Positions 36,482 to 44,131 of a DNA stretch of 64,000 nucleotides are shown piece after piece. The DNA comes from Paraburkholderia ribeironis (lineage in GTDB: Bacteria > Pseudomonadota > Gammaproteobacteria > Burkholderiales > Burkholderiaceae): contig NZ_CYGX02000048.1 in the NCBI RefSeq assembly GCF_900019265.1, positions 23,252 through 87,251 of the forward strand, written 5' to 3'. Position 1 is the first letter of the stretch. Each line of letters starts with the position of its first letter. Position numbers and translations under genes: made by a program. The notes beneath the pieces were generated by a model. The model was not told where the DNA came from, made no database searches, and saw nothing but the letters and a program-made list of their open reading frames with translations.

Positions 36482-37504
36482 ATGTCTTCCGTTAGAAACG
36501 TCACTTTCAATTTCCGCGACGGGAAAGCGACATCGGTTGCCGTGCAGCAGGGCGAGAGCGTGCTCGATGCCGCGCTCGCCGCCGGCATTCCGGTCCTTCA
36601 CCAGTGCCGCTCCGGCTCGTGTTCGAGCTGCATGGGCCGGCTGGTGGAGGGCCGGGCCGGCATGCGCGCCGGCGCGAGCTCGACGCTGCTGCGCAGCGAG
36701 TTCGACGCCGGCGACCGCCTGCTGTGCCTGACCGAACCCGAAACCGACTGCACCTTCACGCTCAACTACGAAAGCGACGCGGGCGCGGCGGGCGCCGTGA
36801 AGGCGCATGCCTTCGTCGACAGCGTCGAGAAGGTCGCGTCGAACGTCGTGCGCGTGACGCTCGAACTCGCCGAGGGGTCGTGGTTCGATTTCCGTCCCGG
36901 CCAGTTCATCCAGGTGCGCGTGCCCGGCACGGACATCACGCGCAGCTACTCGCCCTCGAGCACCGCCGCCGACCTGCCGAAGATCGAGCTGCTCGTGCGC
37001 CTGCTCGAGGATGGCGTCATGTCGTCGTGGCTGGAGCACGCCGCCAAACCCGACGACGTGCTCGAAATCGAGGGGCCGTTCGGCAACTTCTTCCTGCGCG
37101 AGAAAGTGCCGGCGCCGCACATCATGATCGCGGGCGGCACCGGTCTCGCACCGATTCTCTCGATGATCGACACGATCCGCCGCAAGCCGGGCCGCAAGCC
37201 GCCCGTGCTGCTCAGCTTTGGCTGCGCGACGCCCGAGCAGTTGTTCTGTCTCGGCGACATCGCGTTGCGCCAGCACTGGCTGCCAGGCCTCGCCACCCGC
37301 ATTTCGGTGGATCAGGGCGCGAGCGGCGACCTGCTGAGCGGCAACCCCGTCGACGCGATCCGTCACGACGACGTGGGGCACGCCGACGCCGTTGCCTACC
37401 TGTGCGGCCCGCCGCGCATGATCGAAGCGGCCACGCAACGGCTCGCCAATTTCGGGCTGCGCCCGGAGAACATTTACGCCGAACAGTTCACACCGTCGAA
37501 CTGA
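36482..37504 (+). CDS. Ferredoxin-FAD-NAD reductase of the Rieske oxygenase
   Basis: A 340-residue electron-transfer protein of the class IB type. Residues 1-95 form a plant-type [2Fe-2S] ferredoxin with CRSGSCSSC and a distal Cys near 80; residues about 100-200 bind FAD (RSYSPSS) and residues about 215-335 bind NAD (GGTGLAPI, YLCGPP). It passes electrons from NADH to the Rieske cluster. The gene starts 24 bp after the oxygenase stop codon. Confidence 0.92.
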   Translation: MSSVRNVTFNFRDGKATSVAVQQGESVLDAALAAGIPVLHQCRSGSCSSCMGRLVEGRAGMRAGASSTLLRSEFDAGDRLLCLTEPETDCTFTLNYESDAGAAGAVKAHAFVDSVEKVASNVVRVTLELAEGSWFDFRPGQFIQVRVPGTDITRSYSPSSTAADLPKIELLVRLLEDGVMSSWLEHAAKPDDVLEIEGPFGNFFLREKVPAPHIMIAGGTGLAPILSMIDTIRRKPGRKPPVLLSFGCATPEQLFCLGDIALRQHWLPGLATRISVDQGASGDLLSGNPVDAIRHDDVGHADAVAYLCGPPRMIEAATQRLANFGLRPENIYAEQFTPSN

Positions 37505-37534
37505 GCCGTACGGCAAACATCCGGAGAGAGCCCC

Positions 37535-38860
37535 GTGATTTCAACGACACCTTTACCGTTTTCCACCGAGCAGCAGGCGTGGTACGAGCGCGCCTGCGCG
37601 AAACTCGACACGCGGCGCCTGCAAAAACTGCTGTTCGAACTGACGGGCATCCACAGTCCGACTGGCGCCGCACGCGAGGCGAGCCAGTTCATGGCGGATT
37701 ACCTGGCGCGCGCCGGCCTCACCGCCAGCTATCGGCGGATGAACGATCAGACCGGCAACGTCGTGGCCGAACGGCGCGGCAGCGGCGGCGGCGCGTCGCT
37801 GATGCTGTACTCGCCGATCGACACGCACCTCGAAGGCGACGAAACCGATCAGCCGTGGATCGGCGAGCCCGATTATGTCGACCTGAAGCCCAAGCCCCGC
37901 ATGGACGGCGACTGGGTCTTCGGGCTCGGCGCATCGAACCCGAAAGGCATGATCGCCACGCTGACCGAAGTCGCCACGGCGCTGATCGAAGCGGGCGTGC
38001 CGCTCAAGGGCGACCTGATCGTCGCGATGGCCGACGGCGGTATGCCGGTGGACCTCGCGGCGCGCGACCAGGCGGGCATGTCCGCGGGCGTCACGCATCT
38101 GCTGAGCCGCGGCGTGGCGCCCGACTTTGCCATCGTCATGAAGCCGTGGAACTGGGTCTATCACGAAGAGCCGGGCATGGGCTGGTTCAAGCTCAAGGTC
38201 AAGGGCTCGCTCGGTTACGCGGGCGTGCCGCGCGGCACGCCGGGCTTTCGCAGTTCCGTGGTTCCCGCCGCGCACGTGATCCTCGAACTCGAACAATGGC
38301 TGGTCGACTATGCCGAGCGCAACACGTCGGGCGTCGTCAAGCCGCACGGCTGGATTTCGGGCGTTCGCGCCGGATGGCCCGAGCGCCCCGCGTTTCCTTC
38401 CGCGGTCACCGAAATATTCTTCGATGTCCGAATCAATCCACGGACCACTCCCGGCGAGGTGAAAGCGCAGTTCGCGCAATTCGTGGCGGACCTGCGCGCA
38501 CGGCATCCCGACTTCGATCTAGATTGGGAAATGTACGGCTCCGTTCCGGGCGGCACGACGTCGCCCGAGAACTGGATCGTGCAATCGGCGCGCCGCGGCT
38601 GGGAGCACATCGAGCAGCGCGCCCACCCGACGCCCGACTATCTCGGCGGACAGACCGACGGCGCCGCGCTGCGCCGCTTTGGCATCCCGACCGCGCGCAT
38701 CGGCTGGCCGTGGCCCGCCGCGGGCTCGCCGGAGCCGCTCGCGGAAGGTCTGGGCGGCATGGGCGCCACCTATATCCCCGACCTCATGCCGTGCGCGCAC
38801 AAGATCATGTATGCGGTGATCGACACGCTCACGCGCACGCGCGAAGAAGTCGGCCTGTGA
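37535..38860 (+). CDS. M20-like hydrolase with altered metal site
   Basis: A 441-residue protein of the M20 peptidase/deacylase fold, with the two-domain layout and a lid domain (about 205-325). Key metal-ligand motifs depart from the family: the GHxD position reads SPID (93-96), the GxxD position reads GASN (132-135) and the usual Glu-Glu reads ADGG (166-169), while GGQTDG (Asp375) and a late His422 remain. It may be a divergent hydrolase with a different mechanism or a non-catalytic partner. It starts 30 bp after the reductase gene and 31 bp before the amidase gene. Confidence 0.8.
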   Translation: MISTTPLPFSTEQQAWYERACAKLDTRRLQKLLFELTGIHSPTGAAREASQFMADYLARAGLTASYRRMNDQTGNVVAERRGSGGGASLMLYSPIDTHLEGDETDQPWIGEPDYVDLKPKPRMDGDWVFGLGASNPKGMIATLTEVATALIEAGVPLKGDLIVAMADGGMPVDLAARDQAGMSAGVTHLLSRGVAPDFAIVMKPWNWVYHEEPGMGWFKLKVKGSLGYAGVPRGTPGFRSSVVPAAHVILELEQWLVDYAERNTSGVVKPHGWISGVRAGWPERPAFPSAVTEIFFDVRINPRTTPGEVKAQFAQFVADLRARHPDFDLDWEMYGSVPGGTTSPENWIVQSARRGWEHIEQRAHPTPDYLGGQTDGAALRRFGIPTARIGWPWPAAGSPEPLAEGLGGMGATYIPDLMPCAHKIMYAVIDTLTRTREEVGL

Positions 38861-38891
38861 CCGCGCAATCTCACCAACCACGAAAGCCACG

Positions 38892-40289
38892 ATGACACAC
38901 TCAGACCTGCATTATCTGGACGCCGGTGCGATTGCGCATCGGATCCGCACGCGCGAAGTCTCGCCGGTCGAGCTCACGCGCATGATCCTCGAGCGGATCG
39001 ATCGACTCGACACCACGCTGCACAGCTACGCACGCGTCATGCGCGAAGAAGCGCTGGCACAGGCCGCCGCAGCTGAGCGGCAAGTGCTGTCCGGCGAGCC
39101 GCTTGGGGCCCTGCATGGCGTGCCGATTGCGATCAAGGACCTCTATTGGGTGGAAGGCGCGCCAACGGCGGCCGGCACGACCGTCCACCGCGACTTCGTG
39201 CCCCGCGAAGATGCCACGGCGGTCAAGCGGCTGCGCGAAGCCGGCGCGATCGTGCTCGGCAAGCTCCAGCTCACCGAAGGTGCGTTCGCGACGCATCATC
39301 CGTCGGTAACGCCGCCCGTCAATCCGTGGCACGCGAACCATTGGGCGGGCGCCTCGTCGAGCGGCTCCGGCGTGGCGACCGCCGCGGGCTTGTGCTACGC
39401 CTCGCTCGGCACCGACACCGGCGGCTCCATCCGCTTCCCTTGCGCCGCGAACGGGCTCACGGGCATCAAGCCAACATGGGGACGCGTGAGCCGCCACGGC
39501 GTTTTCCAACTTGGCGCGAGTCTCGATCACGCGGGCCCGATGGCACGCAGCGCCGCCGACGCGACGCTGCTTCTCGGCATCATCGCGGGCCACGATCCGC
39601 TGGATCCGACTTCGCTGCCCGAAGCGCAACTGTCGTTGCCCGATACGGCGCACGACCTGCGCGGACTCACGATCGGCATCGACTACGCGTGGAGCACCAC
39701 CGGCGCCGACGCGGTCATCGTCGAAGCGCTCGATCGCGCGCTCAGGACGCTTACCGACCTCGGCGCCACGCTACGCGAAGTCAAGTTTCCCCATGTGCGC
39801 ACGGTCGTCGACGAATGGGAGACCAACTGCGGCGTCGAGGTTGCCGTCGCGCACGCACAAACGTACCCGCGACTTGCAGCTGAATACGGTCCCGCGCTCA
39901 CGCGCCTGATTGAAATCGGCCGGGAAACCAGTGCGATGCGCTATCAGGAGGTCCTGCTCAACCGCGCGGCGTTCCGCGGACAAGTGAACAAGCTGATGAG
40001 CGGCATCGATCTTCTGATCGCGCCCGTTCAGCCGTTCGCCGCGCCGACGCACGAACAGCTCGGCGCACTCGCGCAAGACCCCGAGCTCAACGCACAGCTG
40101 ATCCAGTTCACCGCGCCGTTCAACTCGAGCGGGCACCCGAGTATCGCGCTGCCCGGCGGATTCACGGCGGGCGGAATGCCGATCGGCTTGCAGTTCGTGG
40201 CGGCGCACGGCGCAGAGGCAGTATTGTGCCGCGCCGGCATGGCCTACCAGCACGCGACGGACTGGCACCGCGCACGGCCGCTGGACTGA
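38892..40289 (+). CDS. Amidase signature family hydrolase
   Basis: A 465-residue amidase. The Ser-cisSer-Lys triad is visible: Lys82 (PIAIKDLYW), cis-Ser156 (GASSSGSG) and nucleophile Ser179 (DTGGSIRFP). The family cleaves amides, ureas and related bonds. As the last gene of the rightward operon it probably acts on a ring-opened or side-chain amide intermediate, or on the pathway substrate itself. It converges with the regulator gene across 50 bp. Confidence 0.9.
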   Translation: MTHSDLHYLDAGAIAHRIRTREVSPVELTRMILERIDRLDTTLHSYARVMREEALAQAAAAERQVLSGEPLGALHGVPIAIKDLYWVEGAPTAAGTTVHRDFVPREDATAVKRLREAGAIVLGKLQLTEGAFATHHPSVTPPVNPWHANHWAGASSSGSGVATAAGLCYASLGTDTGGSIRFPCAANGLTGIKPTWGRVSRHGVFQLGASLDHAGPMARSAADATLLLGIIAGHDPLDPTSLPEAQLSLPDTAHDLRGLTIGIDYAWSTTGADAVIVEALDRALRTLTDLGATLREVKFPHVRTVVDEWETNCGVEVAVAHAQTYPRLAAEYGPALTRLIEIGRETSAMRYQEVLLNRAAFRGQVNKLMSGIDLLIAPVQPFAAPTHEQLGALAQDPELNAQLIQFTAPFNSSGHPSIALPGGFTAGGMPIGLQFVAAHGAEAVLCRAGMAYQHATDWHRARPLD

Positions 40290-40339
40290 CGTCCGCTCGC
40301 GCTCAGGGCCGCAGGAGGCGACGCCGCAGAAGACGGGCG

Positions 40340-40936
40340 TCAGCTCTCCTCTGCCTTGCGTGGCGTCTTGCGAGCCGGCTTGGGCTTGGGTTTGGGCTCC
40401 ACCTCTACGGTCTGCGGCGTGATGGTCGCGGAATCGCGCGCCGCCTCTTCGTAGATGCCCGTGAGGAGCGACATGAAGCGCGCGCCCTTTTCGAACTTGT
40501 CCTGGACGTCGGTGATTTCCTCGAGGCGCTTGACGAGGATCTCCTGCCGGACCTTGTAATACTCGTCGGTGAGCTTCACGCCCAGCTCGCTCGCCACGTA
40601 GGAGTAGGTCTTGCTGTTCTTGTCCTTGCACTTCTCGATCAAGCCGGCCGATTCGAGCTTTCTGAGGCTGTATTGAATGTTGGGAATGTCGTCCCGGTTC
40701 ATCAACCGCGCGATCGTCGCGCTGTTCTTGGGCCGGTCCTGCATGCGAATCACATGCAGGATGACGTGCTCCTGATACTTGATATCGACGCCCGCCGCGA
40801 TGGTGATCATGCCGGTGGTCAGCACGAAGCGCGAAAACGCCTCGTAAAAGCGTATCAGCGACCATTCGAATTCGGTTGCCTGGTACTCCATGTCCGACTT
40901 TGCGAGGTGCCACCCGCGATAGAATTTTGCTTCCAT
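40340..40936 (-). CDS. MarR-like winged-helix regulator
   Basis: A protein of about 198 residues with a winged-helix region (about 15-125): FEWSLIRFYEAFSRFVLTTG, YQEHVILHVIRMQDRPKNSATIARLMNRDDIPNIQYSLRKLESAGLIEK. The C-terminal tail is Lys/Pro-rich (PKPKPKPARKTPRK). The frame is open to 41062, but an inverted repeat and a TATATT -10 lie over that upstream ATG, so I prefer the ATG at 40936, although its GAGGA is very close. It probably controls the two divergent catabolic operons and itself. Confidence 0.8.
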   Translation of the reverse strand: MEAKFYRGWHLAKSDMEYQATEFEWSLIRFYEAFSRFVLTTGMITIAAGVDIKYQEHVILHVIRMQDRPKNSATIARLMNRDDIPNIQYSLRKLESAGLIEKCKDKNSKTYSYVASELGVKLTDEYYKVRQEILVKRLEEITDVQDKFEKGARFMSLLTGIYEEAARDSATITPQTVEVEPKPKPKPARKTPRKAEES

Positions 40937-41049
40937 TCCTCGACCCGAATAACTGTACGTTCCACCTGCCGGTCCCCTTCCGTTTGTCGGATATGGCGTT
41001 CGCGCACCTCGACAAGGTTTGTGCAAACGGGAACCGCCCGGCAATATAA

Positions 41050-41077
41050 ATCGATCGTCCACTGATTAACGATCGAT
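41050..41077. promoter_or_regulatory. 9-bp inverted repeat upstream of the MarR-like gene
   Basis: ATCGATCGT (41050-41058) and ACGATCGAT (41069-41077) are perfect inverted arms over a 10-nt spacer. A TATATT (-10 like, minus strand, 41046-41041) lies next to it. The position fits an autoregulatory operator. Confidence 0.6.
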
Positions 41078-41176
41078 AGTTTAACAATCATTTCAGGCGC
41101 GGGCGCGGTTTCAGGAACCGTCGCGTGTCACGCTCCGGCTCGCATTGTTCCGGGCTCGTCCACTTGCATGGCGTAG

Positions 41177-41389
41177 CTAGAGCTCACTGCGCCTGAGCAG
41201 ATAATCGAGGCCGCCAACCCGATACCATCGGTATCCGTAGGGTTCGAGCACCACCGCATGATGACCGTCAGCGCCCGCCTGGCTGTGGTGGTCGGACAGT
41301 AGATTGATCAGCCGCTCTGCGCCGGTTCGTTGCAGCCCGAGCGGAAAGGCCAATTTGAGACATTCGACATGGATGCCTGATTCGTCCAC
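41177..41389 (-). pseudogene. 3' remnant of a trehalose synthase (treS) gene
   Basis: A 70-residue frame ends in a sequence typical of the C-terminus of TreS/maltose alpha-glucosyltransferases: LINLLSDHHSQAG, then VVLEPYGYRWYRVGG, then LDYLLRRSEL and a stop. A full protein would have over 500 residues, and no upstream part is present in this window; the GST gene occupies the place. It is therefore a truncated relic, possibly left by a deletion or rearrangement. Confidence 0.7.
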
Positions 41390-41438
41390 AATCCGACGAA
41401 ACCGCGTCTCACTTCTATCGAATTTAAGGAGCTGGTCG

Positions 41439-42086
41439 GTGACTTACGTCCTCTACTATTCACCGGGTGCCGCAAGCATGGCAGTCCATTGGATGCTGAT
41501 TGAGACAGGGCTTCCGTTTGAGGCTCGGCTAGTCGACATCGACAAAGGCGCACAGCACACCGCTGAATACCGACGTTTGAGTCCCACCGGGCGGGTTCCG
41601 ACGCTTGTGGTCGACGGTGTGCCTCGCAGCGAATCAGCTTCCTTACTCATGTTGCTGGCTGAGCGCCATCCCGCCACTGCCTTGGCGCCATCCCCTGGCT
41701 GCGCCGATCGTCCAGAGTGGATGGAGTTGATGATCTATCTTGCTAACACGCTGCTACCCGCGATGCGCGACTGGTTCTACGCTGGAATCGACGGTGACCC
41801 AGTCGGGGCCGATGCAGTCAAAGCTCTTGCCCAGAAACGGATCGAACAAGCATGGGACAGGCTGGAGGCACTTCTCAGCGACGGCCGAGCTTACTTTGTG
41901 GGGAACGCGCTCAGCACGGTCGACTTTTTGGCCTTGGTGCTCATGCGCTGGTCCCGTAATATGCCGCGCCCGGCGACAACCTGGGAACATCTTTCGATGT
42001 ACATCCAGCGACTTCGTGCTCTACCGTCGTTTATCGAGGTAAATGCACGCGAAGGCCTCACGGACTGGTCCAATTCGACTGCATAA
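41439..42086 (+). CDS. Glutathione S-transferase family protein
   Basis: A 215-residue protein with an N-terminal thioredoxin-fold (1-78; TYVLYYSPGAASMAVHWMLIETG, TGRVPTLVVDG, ESASLLMLLAERHP) and an all-helical C-terminal domain with NALSTVDFLALVLMRWS. The start is a GTG at 41439 with AAGGAG 7 nt upstream. It probably conjugates glutathione to electrophiles; substrate unknown. The 5' end lies only 50 bp from the treS remnant on the other strand, a likely junction. GC is lower than in the catabolic cluster. Confidence 0.88.
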   Translation: MTYVLYYSPGAASMAVHWMLIETGLPFEARLVDIDKGAQHTAEYRRLSPTGRVPTLVVDGVPRSESASLLMLLAERHPATALAPSPGCADRPEWMELMIYLANTLLPAMRDWFYAGIDGDPVGADAVKALAQKRIEQAWDRLEALLSDGRAYFVGNALSTVDFLALVLMRWSRNMPRPATTWEHLSMYIQRLRALPSFIEVNAREGLTDWSNSTA

Positions 42087-42269
42087 CGCAACCATGAATT
42101 GCCTCGTGCAAGTCATCCGGCAACGTTCGTTGCGGTATCCCGTGGGGGAAGTCGAATGGCAGTTATCGCGAACACCGATCGTCTGGAGGATCGCCTCATG
42201 CCTTTTGCATGGAATGCGCCCCCGAGACGATCGTGGCGTTCGGTCGTGAGACGAAGTGCGCCATCAAGA

Positions 42270-42947
42270 TCAGTGGTTAGCCCACCACTCAGTCGCTTTT
42301 TGCTTGTCCCAAGCGGGAAGGACGTCACGCTCGATCGACGCATTACTCAGCGCGGGGAAGTCTTTTTTGAACGCCGTAACGTCGTTGTCGAACCGGTCTG
42401 ACACACTGATGTCCCACGTCCCGCCGCTAAAGCCAGTCGCCGCCTGATCAATCAGCGGAATGACCGGCCCTGCACGCAACTCACCGTCTTTGCGTTCGAC
42501 GACCGTGGCGTCGATATGTCCAAGATATACGATCGAATTCGGCTTGACTTCGACGACCTCGTGAAGCGGTGCGAAGAACATGCCGTGGAACGGGAATATA
42601 CCGCTTTGACCCGTGATTCCGCGCATCACATATTTTCCTGGGGCCAGCGGAAGTCGAATGAAATAGTGGTTGCCGGAGTCGCCTGCAGTTGCTGCCTGGT
42701 CGTCAAACTTGAAATTCAATCGGTCTGCGCGACTGTCTGCTGCTCCGCGTTCCAGGTTCACCACGATAGGGCTCGGCTGATAGCTGGTGTGATACGCGTT
42801 CTTTAATGTCACCGTCATCAAGGCGTACGAGTTTTTCGTCGTATCAACGGAACTCGTTGTCGTCGTCGGTGACATTGTAGAAACGGTCGCGCAGCCGGAA
42901 GTCAAAAGCGTGCCTACGGTGGCGAAAATCGCGATGTACTTTTTCAT
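42270..42947 (-). CDS. Low-GC lipoprotein of unknown function
   Basis: A 225-residue lipoprotein: signal peptide with lipobox LLTSGC and acylated Cys19, a Ser/Thr linker, then a beta-rich domain with PIVVNLERGAADSRADRLNFKF, APGKYVMRGITG and YLGHIDATVVERKDGEL, resembling small envelope proteins with a carboxypeptidase-like beta fold. I do not recognise the family. Base composition is markedly less GC-rich than in its neighbours, suggesting transfer. Confidence 0.7.
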   Translation of the reverse strand: MKKYIAIFATVGTLLTSGCATVSTMSPTTTTSSVDTTKNSYALMTVTLKNAYHTSYQPSPIVVNLERGAADSRADRLNFKFDDQAATAGDSGNHYFIRLPLAPGKYVMRGITGQSGIFPFHGMFFAPLHEVVEVKPNSIVYLGHIDATVVERKDGELRAGPVIPLIDQAATGFSGGTWDISVSDRFDNDVTAFKKDFPALSNASIERDVLPAWDKQKATEWWANH

Positions 42948-43489
42948 TACAGATCGGATGGAGAGTAGTGGTTAAGGTTTTGTTCTAGTCAAAATTTCGA
43001 TTTGCCTGGCACGGGAATCGTCCGTGTCGATTATGCTGCGTGAATGATGTGGCACACGACGCATGCCAGGTAAACGACAGAAAGGCAAAAAACTTGAGTG
43101 TTTCGTTGATTTAGGTATCTGAAGATACGGATGACTAATCCAATATGGAGTGCTCAGCACAGTGGTGTTCATCTCGGCTTTCTTATTCGACTAGTAGGTT
43201 GAACGACCGCTTTTCGCAAACCTGAAGGTCCGCTGCGGATCGAGACTTCCCATCCACATGCAGCGGCACCCGACGTTCGCACTGGCGAGTGTCAACACCA
43301 GGAAAACGACCTGCAACGACCTCACGGGAACCAACGTCTGAGTATCGGCAAAGCGGCAAAGGGGCAAAGGCCGAATTCAAGTCATCCGCCACCCGTACCG
43401 GACACCATCTCACAAACCGTACAGGTACTGTACTGGCCAGCGTCGCTAGAATGTGCTCCACTGCCCTTTCGCCGACACCGGAGCCGACC
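42948..43489. other. Divergent intergenic region
   Basis: These 542 bp separate the lipoprotein gene and the RhtB gene. The only structure seen is the GTACAG palindrome near the right end. Confidence 0.4.
43419..43433. promoter_or_regulatory. Palindrome GTACAG-GTA-CTGTAC upstream of the exporter
   Basis: A perfect 6-3-6 palindrome lies 57 bp before the ATG of the RhtB-type gene, where an operator would be expected. Confidence 0.5.
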
Positions 43490-44113
43490 ATGTCTTTCCT
43501 CAGTCTCAGCGCGCTGCCCGCCGGCATGCTGTTCGCGCTCGTCACCACCATCACGCCCGGTCCGAACAACACGATGTTGCTGGCCTCCGGCGTCAACTTC
43601 GGTTTTCGCCGCACGCTGCCGCATGTTTCCGGCATCAGCGCCGGCGTCGTGCTGTTGATGCTGTCGGTCGGCATCGGTCTCGGCGAAGCGTTCGTCCATT
43701 TCCCCGCGCTATACACGGTGCTCGAAGTCGCGAGCGTCGCCTACCTGCTGTATCTCGCGTGGAAAATCGGCACGTCGGGCGAGTTGAAGGTGAAGAACGG
43801 CGAGCGCCGGCCCATGCGGTTTCATGAGGCGATCGCGTTCCAGTGGGTCAATCCGAAGGCATGGATGATGGTGTTGACCGCCGCCACCACGATCCATCTG
43901 AGCGAAAGCTACAGCATGAACGCCGTCGCGATGGCGGTGATCTTCTACGTGATCGGCTTTCCGTGCATCTGTTTGTGGGCGGGCTTCGGCACGGCGATGC
44001 GCGAGGTGCTGTCGGACCCGAAGCGGCTGCGCATCTTCAACGTGGCGATGGCATTACTGCTGGTGTTTTCGCTCTATCCGATCGTGCTGAAGCTGCTCGG
44101 CCACCCGGGCTGA
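43490..44113 (+). CDS. LysE/RhtB family amino-acid exporter
   Basis: A 207-residue inner-membrane protein with the signature LVTTITPGPNNTMLLASGVNFG, AYLLYLAWKIG and AIAFQWVNPKAWMM, and five to six helices. It exports an amino acid or related compound. It converges with the MocR gene. I placed the start at the ATG where the family alignment begins; the longer frame upstream has atypical composition. Confidence 0.9.
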   Translation: MSFLSLSALPAGMLFALVTTITPGPNNTMLLASGVNFGFRRTLPHVSGISAGVVLLMLSVGIGLGEAFVHFPALYTVLEVASVAYLLYLAWKIGTSGELKVKNGERRPMRFHEAIAFQWVNPKAWMMVLTAATTIHLSESYSMNAVAMAVIFYVIGFPCICLWAGFGTAMREVLSDPKRLRIFNVAMALLLVFSLYPIVLKLLGHPG

Positions 44114-44131
44114 GCGAGCCTGCAACGTCTC

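Noticed and set aside
36604..38895. 763-residue frame overlapping the reductase and M20-like genes
   Set aside because: Same strand, different phase, extremely Arg-rich; the reductase and M20-like frames hold all recognisable motifs.
30440..40936. Assignment of the cluster as an iac or iad auxin-degradation locus
   Set aside because: Shares gene classes only; the IacA-type flavoprotein and oxygenase small subunit are absent, and the oxygenase is CarAa-like.
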